Origin: Toxonevra muliebris
Taxonomy: Eukaryota; Arthropoda; Insecta; Diptera; Pallopteridae
Assembly (NCBI GenBank): GCA_963691655.1
Contig: CAVNUY010000046.1
Coordinates: 930,001-994,000, forward strand
Length of the DNA stretch: 64,000 nt
Direction of reading: 5' to 3'
Shown: in pieces, positions 1-13,071 of the stretch
How positions within the stretch are numbered: position 1 is the stretch's first letter
Layout of the letters: the number at the start of each line of letters is the position of its first letter
Translations under genes and position numbers: made by a program
Notes under the pieces: generated by a model
Database searches by the model: none
What the model saw: the letters and a program-made list of their open reading frames with translations, nothing else
Told to the model about the DNA's origin: nothing

Positions 1-3000
1 TTTTAATTCCGAATTTTAATTTCGAATTTTAATTTCGAATTTCAATTTCGAATTTTAATTCCGAATTTTAATTTCGAATTTCAATTTCGAATTTTAATTT
101 CGAATTTTAATCGAATTTTAATTTTAAATTTTAATTCCGAATTTTAATTTCGAATTTTAATTCCGAATTTTAATTTCGAATTTAAATTTCGAATTTTAAT
201 TTCGAATTTTAATTTCGAATCTCAATTTCGAATTTTAATTTCGAATTTTAATCGAATTTTAATTTTGAATTTTAATTCCGAATTTTAATTTCGAATTTTA
301 ATTCCGAATTTTAATTTCGAATTTAAATTCCGAATTTTAATTTCGAATTTTAATTTCGAATTTCAATTTCGAATTTTAATTTCGAATTTTAATTTCGAAT
401 TTTAATTTCAAATTTTAATTCCGAATTTTAATTTCGAATTTTAATTTCGAATTTTAATTTCGAATTTTAATTCCGAATTTTAATTCCGAATTTTAATTTC
501 GAATTTTAATTTCGAATTTCAATTTCGAATTTTAATTTCGAATTTTAATTTCGAATTTTAATTTCGAATTTTAATTTCGAATTTTAATTCCGAATTTTAA
601 TTCCAAATTTTAATTCCGAATTTTAATTCCGAATTTTAATTTCGAATTTTAATTTCGAATTTCAATTTCGAATTTTAATTTCGAATTTCAATTTCGAATT
701 TTAATTTCGAATTTTAATTCCGAAATTAAAATTCGAATTTTAATTCCGAATTTTAATTTCGAATTTTAATTTCGAATTTTAATTCCGAAATTTAATTTCG
801 AATTTTAATTTCGAATTTTAATTTCGAATTTCAATTTCGAATTTTAATTTCGAATTTTAATTCCGAATTTTAATTCGGAATTTTAATTCGGAATTTTAAT
901 TCCGAATTTTAATTTCGAATTTTAATTTCGAATTTTAATTCCGAATTTTAATTTCGAATTTTAATTCCGAATTTTAATTTCGAATTTTAATTCCGAATTT
1001 TAATTTCGAATTTTAATTTCGAATTTCAATTTCGAATTTTAATTTCGAATTTTAATTTCGAATTTCAATTTCGAATTTTAATTTCGAATTTCAATTTCGA
1101 ATTTTAATTTCGAATTTTAATTCCGAATTTTAATTTCGAATTTTAATTCCGAATTTTAATTCCGAATTTTAATTTCGAATTTTAATTCCGAATTTTAATT
1201 CCGAATTTTAATTTCGAATTTTAATTCCGAATTTTAATTTCGAATTCCAATTTCGAATTTTAATTTCGAATTTTAATTCCGAATTTTAATTTCGAATTTT
1301 AATTCCGAATTTTAATTTCGAATTTTAATTTCGAATTTTAATTTCGAATTTTAATTTCGAATTTTAATTTCGAATTTTAATTCCGAATTTTAAATCCGAA
1401 TTTTAATTTCGAATTTTAATTTCGAATTTTAATTCCGAAATTTAATATCGAAATTTAATTTCGAATTTTAATTTCGAATTTCAATTTCGAATTTTAATTC
1501 CGAATTTTAATTTCGAATTTCAATTTCGAATTTTAATTTCGAATTTTAATTTCGAATTTTAATTTCGAATTTTAATTTCGAATTTCAATTTCGAATTTTA
1601 ATTTCGAATTTTAATTCCGAATTTTAATTTCGAATTTTAATTCCGAATTTTAATTCCGAATTTTAATTTCGAATTTTAATTTCGAATTTTAATTTCGAAT
1701 TTCAATTTCGAATTTTAATTCCGAATTTTAATTCCGAATTTTAATTCCGAATTTTAATTCCGAATTTTAATTCCGAATTTTAATTTCGAATTTTAATTTC
1801 GAATTTCAATTTCCAATTTTAATTTCGAATTTTAATTCCGAAATTAAAATTCGAATTTTAATTTCGAATTTTAGTTTCGAATTTTAATTTAGAATTTTAA
1901 TTCCGAATTTTAATTTCGAATTTTAATTCCGAATTTTAATTCCGAATTTTAATTTCGAATTTTAATTCCGAATTTTAATTTCGAATTTTAATTTCGAATT
2001 TTAATTTCGAATTTTAATTTCGAATTTTAATTTCGAATTTTAATTTCGAATTTTAATTTCGAATTTTAATTTCGAATTTTAATTTTGAATTTCAATTTCG
2101 AATTTTAATTCCGAATTTTAATTTCGAATTTTAATTTCGAATTTTAATTTCGAATTTTAATTTCGAATTTTAATTTCGAATTTTAATTTCGAATTTTAAT
2201 TTCGAATTTTAATTTCGAATTTTAATTTCGAATTTTAATTCCGAATTTTAATTTCGAATTTTAATTTCGAATTTTAATTCCGAATTTTAATTTCGAATTT
2301 TAATTTCGAATTTTAATTTCGAATTTTAATTCCGAATTTTAATTCCAAATTTTAATTCCGAATTTTAATTCCGAATTTTAATTTCGAATTTTAATTTCGA
2401 ATTTCAATTTCCAATTTTAATTTCGAATTTTAATTCCGAAATTAAAATTCGAATTTTAATTCCGAAATTAAAATTCGAATTTTAATTCCGAATTTTAATT
2501 TCGAATTTTAATTTCGAATTTTAATTCCGAAATTTAATTTCGAATTTTAATTTCGAATTTTAATTTCGAATTTCAATTTCGAATTTTAATTTCGAATTTT
2601 AATTTCGAATTTTAATTCCAAATTTTAATTCCGAATTTTAATTTCGAATTTTAATTCCGAATTTTAATTCCGAATTTTAATTCCGAATTTTAATTTCGAA
2701 TTTTAATTTCGAATTTTAATTTCGAATTTTAATTTCGAATTTTAATTTCGAATTTTAATTCCGAATTTTAATTCCAAATTTTAATTCCGAATTTTAATTC
2801 CGAATTTTAATTTCGAATTTTAATTTCGAATTTCAATTTCGAATTTTAATTCCGAATTTTAATTTCGAATTTTAATTCCGAATTTTAATTTCGAATTTTA
2901 ATTTCGAATTTTAATTTCGAATTTTAATTCCGAAATTTGATTTCGAATTTTAATTTCGAATTTTAATTTCGAATTTTAATTTCGAATTTCAATTTCGAAT

Positions 3001-4416
3001 TTTAATTTCGAATTTTAATTCCGAATTTTAATTTCGAATTTTAATTCCGAATTTTAATTCCGAATTTTAATTCCGAATTTTATTTCCGAATTTTAATTTC
3101 GAATTTTAATTTCGAAATTTAATTTCGAATTTTAATTCCGAATTTTAATTCCGAATTTTAATTCCGAATTTTAATTCCGAATTTTAATTCCGAATTTTAA
3201 TTCCGAATTTTAATTTCGAATTTTAATTCCGAATTTTAATTCCGAATTTTAATTCCGAATTTTAATTTCGAATTTTAATTCCGAATTTTAATTCCGAATT
3301 TTAATTCCGAATTTTAATTTCGAATTTTAATTCCGAATTTTAATTTCGAATTTCAATTTCGAATTTTAATTTCGAATTTTAATTCCGAATTTTAATTTCG
3401 AATTTTAATTCCGAATTTTAATTTCGAATTTTAATTTCGAATTTTAATTTCGAATTTTAATTCCGAATTTTAATTTCGAATTTTAATTTCGAATTTTAAT
3501 TCCGAATTTTATTTTCGAATTTTAATTCCGAATTTAAATTTCGAATTTTAATTCCGAATTTTAATTTCGAATTTTAATTTCGAATTTTAATTTCGAATTT
3601 TAATTCCGAATTTTAATTTCGAATTTCAATTTCGAATTTTAATTCCGAATTTTAATTTCGAATTTCAATTTCGAATTTTAATTTCGAATTTTAATTCCGA
3701 ATTTTAATTTCGAATTTTAACTCCGAATTTTAATTCCGAATTTTAATTCCGAATTTTAATTCCGAATTTCAATTTAGAATTTCAATTTCGAATTTTAATT
3801 TCGAATTTTAATTCCGAATTTTAATTTCGAATTTTAATTTCAAATTTTAATTTCGAATTTTAATTCCGAATTTTAATTCCGAATTTTAATTCCGAATTTT
3901 AATTTCGAATTTTAATTTCGAATTTTAATTTCGAATTTTAATTCCGAATTTTAATTTCGAATTTCAATTTCGAATTTTAATTCCGAATTTTAATTTCGAA
4001 TTTCAATTTCGAATTTTAATTTCGAATTTTAATTCCGAATTTTAATTTCGAATTTTAACTCCGAATTTTAATTCCGAATTTTAATTCCGAATTTTAATTC
4101 CGAATTTCAATTTCGAATTTCAATTTCGAATTTTAATTTCGAATTTTAATTTCGAATTTTAATTCCGAATTTTAATTCCGAATTTTAATTCCGAATTTCA
4201 ATTTCGAATTTCAATTTCGAATTTTAATTTCGAATTTTAATTTCGAATTTTAATTCCGAATTTTAATTCCAAATTTTAATTCCGAATTTTAATTCCGAAT
4301 TTCAATTTCGAATTTCAATTTCGAATTTTAATTTCGAATTTTAATTTCGAATTTTAATTCCGAATTTTAATTCCAAATTTTAATTCCGAATTTTAATTTC
4401 GAATTTCAATTTCGAA
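1..4416 (+). repeat. Long duplication, copy 1 (partner 22190-26527)
   Basis: From base 1 this segment matches 22190 onward monomer for monomer. Rare marks shared at a constant offset of 22,189 include GGAATTTT units (877/23066), AAATCCG (1392/23581), TTTAGAA (1891/24080) and TTTTGAATTTC (2087/24276). Between about 2,100 and 2,345 copy 1 holds nine extra monomers (117 bp). At about 2,464 it has a second tandem inverted monomer (26 bp). At about 2,640-2,940 it lacks five monomers (65 bp) present in copy 2. After that the offset stays at 22,111 up to 4416, where TTCGAATTTC here faces TTCGAACTTT in copy 2. The left end is beyond the window. The first ~410 bp belong to zone C type, the rest to zone A, so the duplicated block carries its own zone junction. 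Confidence 0.93.
722..2476 (-). repeat. Inverted monomers, zone A copy 1 (four sites)
   Basis: The unit GAAATTAAAATTC, the exact reverse complement of GAATTTTAATTTC, starts at 722, 1840, 2438 and 2464. The last two are separated by one normal monomer. The 13-bp register is kept on both sides, so each site reads as an in-place inversion of one monomer. With the following GAATTTTAATT each site forms a 22-bp perfect inverted repeat centred on TTCGAA. Sites 1840 and 2438 are preceded by TTTCAATTTCCAATTTT, a linked mark also seen at many sites after 27 kb. Confidence 0.92.
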
Positions 4417-6471
4417 TTTCAATTTCGAATTTTAATTTCGAATTTTAATTTCGAATTTTAATTTCGAATTTTAATTTCGAATTTTAATTTCGAATTTTAA
4501 TTTCGAATTTCAATTTCGAATTTTAATTCCGAATTTTAATTTCGAATTTTAATTTCGAATTTCAATTTCGAATTTTAATTTCGAATTTTAATTTCGAATT
4601 TCAATTTCGAATTTTAATTTCGAATTTTAATTTCGAATTTTAATTTCGAATTTCAATTTCGAATTTCAATTTCGAATTTTAATTTCGAATTTAAATTTCG
4701 AATTTAAATTTCGAATTTTAATTTCGAATTTTAATTTCGAATTTTAATTTCGAATTTTAATTTCGAATTTTAATTTCGAAGTTTAATTTCGAATTTCAAT
4801 TTCGAATTTTAATTTCGAATTTTAATTTCGAATTTTAATTTCGAATTTCAATTTCGAATTTTAATTTCGAATTTTAATTTCGAATTTTAATTTCGAATTT
4901 CAATTTCGAATTTCAATTTCGAATTTTAATTTCGAATTTTAATTTCGAATTTTAATTTCGAATTTTAATTTCGAATTTTAATTTCGAATTTCAATTTCGA
5001 ATTTTAATTTCGAATTTTAATTTCGAATTTTAATTTCGAATTTCAATTTCGAATTTCAATTTCGAATTTTAATTTCGAAATTTAATTTCGAATTTTAATT
5101 TCGAATTTTAATTTCGAATTTTAATTTCGAATTTTAATTTCGAATTTCAATTTCGAATTTTAATTCCGAATTTTAATTTCGAATTTTAATTTCGAATTTC
5201 AATTTCGAATTTAAATTTCGAATTTTAATTTCGAAGTTTAATTTCGAATTTCAATTTCGAATTTTAATTTCGAATTTTAATTTCGAATTTTAATTTCGAA
5301 TTTCAATTTCGAATTTTAATTTCGAATTTTAATTTCGAATTTTAATTTCGAATTTCAATTTCGAATTTCAATTTCGAATTTTAATTTCGAATTTTAATTT
5401 CGAATTTTAATTTCGAATTTTAATTTCGAATTTTAATTCCGAATTTTAATTTCGAATTTTAATTTCGAATTTCAATTTCGAATTTTAATTTCGAGTTTTA
5501 ATTTCGAATTTTAATTTCGAATTTTAATTTCGAATTTCAATTTCGAATTTTAATTTCGAATTTTAATTTCGAATTTCAATTTCGAATTTTAATTCCGAAT
5601 TTTAATTTCGAATTTCAATTTCGAATTTTAATTTCGAATTTTAATTTCGAATTTTAATTTCGAATTTTAATTTCGAATTTTAATTTCGAATTTTAATTTC
5701 GAATTTCAATTTCGAATTTTAATTTCGAATTTTAATTTCGAATTTTAATTTCGAATTTCAATTTCGAATTTTAATTTCGAATTTCAATTTCGAATTTTAA
5801 TTTCGAATTTTAATTTCGAATTTAAATTTCGAATTTTAATTTCGAATTTCAATTTCGAATTTTAATTTCTAATTTTAATCGAATTTTAATTTTGAATTTT
5901 AATTCCGAATTTTAATTTCGAATTTTAATTCCGAATTTTAATTTCGAATTAAATTCCGAATTTTAATTTCGAATTTTAATTTCTAATTTTAATTTCGAAT
6001 TTTAATTTCGAATTTTAATTTCGAATTTCAATTTCGAATTTTAATTCCGAATTTTAATTTCGAATTTAAATTTCGAATTTTAATTTTGAATTTTAATTCC
6101 GAATTTTAATTTCGAATTTAAATTCCGAATTTTAATTTCGAATTTTAATTTCGAATTTTAATTTCGAATTTTAATTTCGAATTTTAATTTCGAATTTTAA
6201 TTTCCAATTTTAATTTCGAATTTTAATTTCGAATTTTAATTTCAAATTTTAATTTCGAATTTTAATTTCGAATTTTAATTTCGAATTTTAATTTCGAATT
6301 TTAATTCCGAATTTTAATTTCGAATTTTAATTTCGAATTTCAATTTCGAATTTTAATTTCGAATTTTAATTTCGAATTTCAATTTCGAAATTTAATTTCG
6401 AATTTTAATTTCGAATTTCAATTTCGAATTTTAATTTCGAATTTTAATTTCAAATTTTAATTTCGAATTTC

Positions 6472-6977
6472 AATTTCGAATTTTAATTTCGAAGTTTAAT
6501 TTCGAATTTCAATTCCGAATTTTAATTTCGAATTTTAATTTCGAATTTTAATTTCGAATTTTAATTTCGAATTTTAATTTCGAATTTTAATTTCGAATTT
6601 TAATTCCTAATTTTAATTTCGAATTTCTATTTCGAATTTTAATTTCGAATTTTAATTTCGAATTTTAATTTCGAATTTTAATTTCGAATTTTAATTTCGA
6701 GTTTTAATTTCGAATTTTAATTTCGAATTTTAATTTCGAATTTCAATTTCGAATTTAAATTTCGAATTTTAATTTCGAATTTTAATTTCGAATTTTAATT
6801 TCGAATTTTAATTTCGAATTTTAATTTCGAATTTTAATTTCGAATTTCAATTTCGAATTTCAATTTCGAATTTTAATTTCGAATTTTAATTTCGAAGTTT
6901 AATTTCGAATTTCAATTTCGAATCTCAATTTCGAATTTCAATTTCGAATTTTAATTTCGAATTTTAATTTCGAATTT
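6472..6977 (+). repeat. 506-bp segment, copy 1 of a 637-bp-offset duplication
   Basis: Matches 7109-7614 at an offset of 637 bp (49 monomers). Shared rare marks are TTCCTAATTTT (6606/7243), TTTCTATTTCG just after it, CGAGTTTT (6701/7338), GAAGTTTAA (6897/7534) and GAATCTCAA just beyond. I saw no mismatch inside the segment. It diverges on the left at TTTCAA versus TTTAAA and on the right at TTTCAATTTCG versus TTTTAATTCCG. Confidence 0.9.
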
Positions 6978-7108
6978 CAATTTCGAATTTTAATTTCGAA
7001 TTTTAATTTCGAATTTCAATTTCGAAATTTAATTTCGAATTTCAATTTCGAATTTCAATTTCGAATTTTAATTTCGAATTTTAATTTCGAATTTCAATTT
7101 CGAATTTA

Positions 7109-7614
7109 AATTTCGAATTTTAATTTCGAAGTTTAATTTCGAATTTCAATTCCGAATTTTAATTTCGAATTTTAATTTCGAATTTTAATTTCGAATTTTA
7201 ATTTCGAATTTTAATTTCGAATTTTAATTTCGAATTTTAATTCCTAATTTTAATTTCGAATTTCTATTTCGAATTTTAATTTCGAATTTTAATTTCGAAT
7301 TTTAATTTCGAATTTTAATTTCGAATTTTAATTTCGAGTTTTAATTTCGAATTTTAATTTCGAATTTTAATTTCGAATTTCAATTTCGAATTTAAATTTC
7401 GAATTTTAATTTCGAATTTTAATTTCGAATTTTAATTTCGAATTTTAATTTCGAATTTTAATTTCGAATTTTAATTTCGAATTTCAATTTCGAATTTCAA
7501 TTTCGAATTTTAATTTCGAATTTTAATTTCGAAGTTTAATTTCGAATTTCAATTTCGAATCTCAATTTCGAATTTCAATTTCGAATTTTAATTTCGAATT
7601 TTAATTTCGAATTT
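7109..7614 (+). repeat. 506-bp segment, copy 2 of a 637-bp-offset duplication
   Basis: Second copy of 6472-6977. The copies are separated by 131 bp of other satellite, so the repeat unit is 637 bp (49 x 13) and the last ten or so monomers of the unit have diverged or been exchanged. Confidence 0.9.
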
Positions 7615-9077
7615 TAATTCCGAATTTTAATTTCGAATTTCAATTTCGAATTTTAATTTCGAATTTTAATTTCGAATTTTAATTTCGAATTTTAATTTCG
7701 AATTTTAATTTCGAATTTTAATTTCGAATTTCAATTTCGAATTTTAATTTCGAATTTTAATTTCGAATTTTAATTTCGAATTTCAATTTCGAATTTTAAT
7801 TTCGAATTTAAATTTCGAATTTTAATTTCGAATTTTAATTTCGAATTTTAATTTCGAATTTCAATTTCGAATTTCAATTTCGAATTTTAATTTCGAATTT
7901 TAATTTCGAAGTTTAATTTCGAATTTCAATTTCGAATCTCAATTTCGAATTTCAATTCCGAATTTTAATTTCGAATTTCAATTTCGAATTTTAATTTCGA
8001 ATTTTAATTTCGAATTTTAATTTCGAATTTCAATTTCGAATTTTAATTCCGAATTTTAATTTCGAATTTTAATTTCGAATTTTAATTTCGAAGTTTAATT
8101 TCGAATTTCAATTTCGAATCTCAATTTCGAATTTCAATTTCGAATTTTAATTTCGAATTTCAATTTCGAATTTTAATTTCGAATTTTAATTTCGAATTTT
8201 AATTTCGAATTTTAATTTCGAATTTCAATTTTGAATTTTAATTCCGAATTTTAATTTCGAATTTCAATTTCGAATTTTAATTTCGAATTTTAATTTCGAA
8301 TTTCAATTTCGAATTTTAATTTCGAATTTTAATTTCGAAGTTTAATTTCGAATTTCAATTTCGAATTTCAATTTCGAATTTCAATTTCGAATTTTAATTT
8401 CGAATTTCAATTTCGAATTTTAATTTCGAATTTTAATTTCGAATTTTAATTTCGAATTTTAATTTCGAATTTTAATTTCGAATTTTAATTTCGAATTTCA
8501 ATTTCGAATTTAAATTTCGAATTTTAATTTCGAAGTTTAATTTCGAATTTCAATTTCGAATTTTAATTTCGAATTTTAATTTCGAATTTTAATTTCGAAT
8601 TTCAATTTCGAATTTTAATTTCGAATTTTAATTTCGAATTTTAATTTCGAATTTCAATTTCGAATTTCAATTTCGAATTTTAATTTCGAATTTTAATTTC
8701 GAATTTTAATTTCGAATTTTAATTTCGAATTTTAATTTCGAATTTTAATTTCGAATTTTAATTTCGAATTTCAATTTCGAATTTTAATTCCGAATTTTAA
8801 TTTCGAATTTTAATTTCGAATTTCAATTTCGAATTTTAATTTCGAATTTTAATTTCGAATTTTAATTTCGAATTTTAATTTCGAATTTCAATTTCGAATT
8901 TTAATTTCGAATTTTAATTTCGAATTTTAATTTCGAATTTAAATTTCGAATTTTAATTTCGAATTTCAATTTCGAATTTTAATTTCGAATTTTAATTTCG
9001 AATTTCAATTTCGAATTTTAATTCCGAATTTTAATTTCGAATTTTAATTTCGAATTTCAATTTCGAATTTCAATTTC

Positions 9078-11017
9078 GAATTTTAATTTCGAAATTCAAT
9101 TTCGAATTTAAATTTCGAATTTTAATTTCGAAGTTTAATTTCGAATTTCAATTTCGAATTTTAATTCCGAATTTTAATTTCGAATTTTAATTTCGAATTT
9201 TAATTTCGAAGTTTAATTTCGAATTTCAATTTCGAATTTCAATTTCGAATTTCAATTTCGAATTTTAATTCCGAATTTTAATTTCGAATTTTAATTTCGA
9301 ATTTCAATTTCGAATTTTAATTCCGAATTTTAATTTCGAATTTTAATTTCGAATTTTAATTTCGAAGTTTAATTTCGAATTTCAATTTCGAATTTCAATT
9401 TCGAATTTCAATTTCGAATTTTAATTTCGAATTTTAATTTCGAATTTTAATTTCGAAGTTTAATTTCGAATTTCAATTTCGAATTTTAATTTCGAATTTC
9501 AATTTCGAATTTTAATTTCGAATTTTAATTTCGAATTTAAATTTCGAATTTTAATTTCGAATTTCAATTTCGAATTTTAATTTCGAATTTTAATTTCGAA
9601 TTTCAATTTCGAATTTTAATTTCGAATTTTAATTTCGAATTTCAATTTCGAATTTTAATTTCGAATTTTAATTTCGAATTTTAATTTCGAATTTAAATTT
9701 CGAATTTTAATTTCGAATTTCAATTTCGAATTTTAATTTCGAATTTTAATTTCGAATTTCAATTTCGAATTTTAATTCCGAATTTTAATTTCGAATTTTA
9801 ATTTCGAATTTCAATTTCGAATTTCAATTTCGAATTTTAATTTCGAATTTTAATTTCGAATTTTAATTTCGAATTTTAATTACGAATTTTAATTTCGAAA
9901 TTCAATTTCGAATTTAAATTTCGAATTTTAATTTCGAAGTTTAATTTCGAATTTCAATTTCGAATTTTAATTCCGAATTTTAATTTCGAATTTTAATTTC
10001 GAATTTTAATTTCGAAGTTTAATTTCGAATTTCAATTTCGAATTTCAATTTCGAATTTCAATTTCGAATTTTAATTTCGAATTTTAATTTCGAATTTTAA
10101 TTTCGAAGTTTAATTTCGAATTTCAATTTCGAATCTCAATTTCGAATTTCAATTTCGAATTTTAATTTCGAATTTCAATTTCGAATTTTAATTTCGAATT
10201 TTAATTTCGAATTTTAATTTCGAATTTTAATTTCGAATTTCAATTTCGAATTTTAATTCCGAATTTTAATTTCGAATTTCAATTTCGAATTTTAATTTCG
10301 AATTTTAATTTCGAATTTCAATTTCGAATTTTAATTTCGAATTTTAATTTCGAAGTTTAATTTCGAATTTCAATTTCGAATTTCAATTTCGAATTTCAAT
10401 TTCGAATTTTAATTTCGAATTTCAATTTCGAATTTTAATTTCGAATTTTAATTTCGAATTTTAATTTCGAATTTTAATTTCGAATTTTAATTTCGAATTT
10501 TAATTTCGAATTTCAATTTCGAATTTAAATTTCGAATTTTAATTTCGAAGTTTAATTTCGAATTTCAATTTCGAATTTTAATTTCGAATTTTAATTTCGA
10601 ATTTTAATTTCGAATTTAAATTTCGAATTTTAATTTCGAATTTCAATTTCGAATTTTAATTTCGAATTTTAATTTCGAATTTCAATTTCGAATTTTAATT
10701 CCGAATTTTAATTTCGAATTTTAATTCCGAATTTTAATTTCGAATTTTAATTTCGAATTTCAATTTCGAATTTCAATTTCGAATTTTAATTTCGAATTTT
10801 AATTTCGAATTTTAATTTCGAATTTTAATTTCGAATTTTAATTTCGAAATTCAATTTCGAATTTAAATTTCGAATTTTAATTTCGAAGTTTAATTTCGAA
10901 TTTCAATTTCGAATTTTAATTCCGAATTTTAATTTCGAATTTTAATTTCGAATTTTAATTTCGAAGTTTAATTTCGAATTTCAATTTCGAATTTCAATTT
11001 CGAATTTCAATTTCGAA
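9078..11017 (+). repeat. Three copies of a ~185-bp cassette, 62 and 73 monomers apart
   Basis: A cassette starting with GAAATTCAATTTCG, then TTTAAATTTCG, two GAAGTTTAA units and a run of three TTTCAATTTCG units, occurs at about 9078-9262, 9884-10068 and 10833-11017. The GAAATTCAA mark lies at 9091, 9897 and 10846, giving spacings of 806 bp (62 x 13) and 949 bp (73 x 13). The sequence between the copies is ordinary zone B satellite of differing order. Confidence 0.85.
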
Positions 11018-12925
11018 TTTTAATTTCGAATTTCAATTTCGAATTTTAATTTCGAATTTTAATTTCGAATTTTAATTTCGATGTTTAATTTCGAATTTTA
11101 ATTTCGAATTTCAATTTCGAATTTTAATTTCGAATTTTAATTTCGAAGTTTAATTTCGAATTTCAATTTCGAATTTCAATTTCGAATTTCAATTTCGAAT
11201 TTTAATTTCGAATTTTAATTTCGAATTTCAATTTCGAATTTTAATTTCGAATTTTAATTTCGAATTTTAATTTCGAATTTTAATTTCGAATTTTAATTCC
11301 GAATTTTAATTTCGAATTTCAATTTCGAATTTTAATTTCGAATTTTAATTTCGAATTTTAATTTCGAATTTCAATTTCGAATTTTAATTCCGAATTTTAA
11401 TTTCGAATTTTAATTTCGAATTTCAATTTCGAATTTTAATTTCGAATTTTAATTTCGAATTTTAATTTCGAATTTTAATTTCGAATTTCAATTTCGAATT
11501 TTAATTTCGAATTTTAATTTCGAATTTTAATTTCGAATTTTAATTTCGAATTTTAATTTCGAATTTTAATTTCGAATTTCAATTTCGAATTTTAATTTCG
11601 AATTTTAGTTTCGAATTTTAATTTCGAATTTCAATTTCGAATTTTAATTCCGAATTTTAATTTCGAATTTTAATTTCGAATTTCAATTTCGAATTTTAAT
11701 TTCGAATTTTAATTTCGAATTTTAATTTCGAATTTTAATTTCGAATTTCAATTTCGAATTTTAATTTCGAATTTTAATTTCGAATTTTAATTTCGAATTT
11801 AAATTTCGAATTTTAATTTCGAATTTCAATTTCGAATTTTAATTTCGAATTTTAATTTCGAATTTCAATTTCGAATTTTAATTTCGAATTTTAATTTCGA
11901 ATTTTAATTTCGAATTTCAATTTCGAATTTCAATTTCGAATTTTAATTTCGAATTTTAATTTCGAAATTTAATTTCGAATTTCAATTTCGAATTTTAATT
12001 CCGAATTTTAATTTCGAATTTTAATTTCGAATTATAATTTCAAATTTTAATTTCGAATTTTAATTTCGAATTTCAATTTCGAATTTTAATTCCGAATTTT
12101 AATTTCGAATTTTAATTTCGAATTTCAATTTCGAATTTTAATTTCGAATTTTAATTTCGAATTTTAATTTCGAATTTTGATTTCGAATTTCAATTTCGAA
12201 TTTTAATTTCGAATTTTAATTTCGAATTTTAATTTCGAATTTCAATTTCGAATTTCAGTTTCGACTTTTAATTTCGAATTTTAAATTCGAATTTTAATTT
12301 CGAATTCTAATTTCGAATTTTAATTTCGAATTTTAATTTCGAATTTTAATTTCGAATTTCAATTTCGAATTTCAATTTCGAATTTTAATTTCGAATTTCA
12401 ATTTCGAATTTTAATTTCGAATTTTAATTTCGAATTTCAATTTCGAATTTTAATTCCGAATTTTAATTTCGAATTTTAATTTCGAATTTCAATTTCGAAT
12501 TTTAATTTCGAATTTTAATTTCGAATTTAAATTTCGAATTTTAATTTCGAATTTCAATTTCGAATCTTAATTTCGAATTTTAATTTCGAAGTTTAATTTC
12601 GAATTTCAATTTCGAATTTTAATTTCGAATTTTAATTCCGAATTTTAATTCCGAATTTTAATTTCGAATTTTAATTTCGAATTTTAATTCCGAATTTTAA
12701 TTTCGAATTTTAATTTCGAATTTTAATTTCGAAATTTAATTTCGAATTTTAATTTCGAATTTCAATTTCGAATTTTAATTTCGAATTTTAATTTCGAATT
12801 TTAATTTCGAATTTAAATTTCGAATTTTAATTCCGAATTTTAATTTCGAATTTTAATTTCGAATTTTAATTTCAAATTTTAATTTCGAATTTCAATTTCG
12901 AATTTTAATTTCGAATTTTAATTTC

Positions 12926-13071
12926 GAATTTTGATTCGAATTTTAATTCCGAATTTTAATTTCGAATTTTAATTCCGGATTTTAAGTTCGAATTTTAATT
13001 CCGAATTTTAATTTCGAATTTCAATTTCGAATTTCAATTTCGAATTTTATTTTCGAATTTCAATTTCGAAT
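12926..13071 (+). repeat. GGATTTTAAG cassette, copy 1 of 4
   Basis: The cassette contains TTTTGATTCGAA (a 12-bp unit), then 42 bp later TTCCGGATTTTAAGTTCG, two TTTCAATTTCG units and TTTTATTTTCG. The same order and internal spacing recur at 14932, 15787 and 19133. A TTTTAATCCGAA unit follows at 232 bp from the CCGG mark. Confidence 0.88.

Larger units (their letters stand above)
4417..12640 (+). repeat. Zone B: T-subtype block with private GAAGTTTAA variant
   Basis: This block is dominated by TTTTAATTTCGAA with frequent TTTCAATTTCGAA and few C-subtype units. Its signature is a unit in which the first T of TTTTAA is G (TTCGAAGTTTAATTTCG), usually followed by TTTCAATTTCG. I see it at about 4789, 5234, 6493, 6896, 7130, 7533, 7910, 8091, 8338, 8534, 9131, 9210, 9364, 9457, 9938, 10014, 10107, 10355, 10549, 10888, 10966, 11147 and 12589, with a T-substituted relative at about 11082. 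I see it nowhere else in the window. No inverted monomer occurs here. An island at about 5,860-6,130 carries one 11-bp TTTTAATCGAA unit and C-subtype units like zone C. The edges are transitional; the right edge is set where the private variant stops. Confidence 0.85.
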
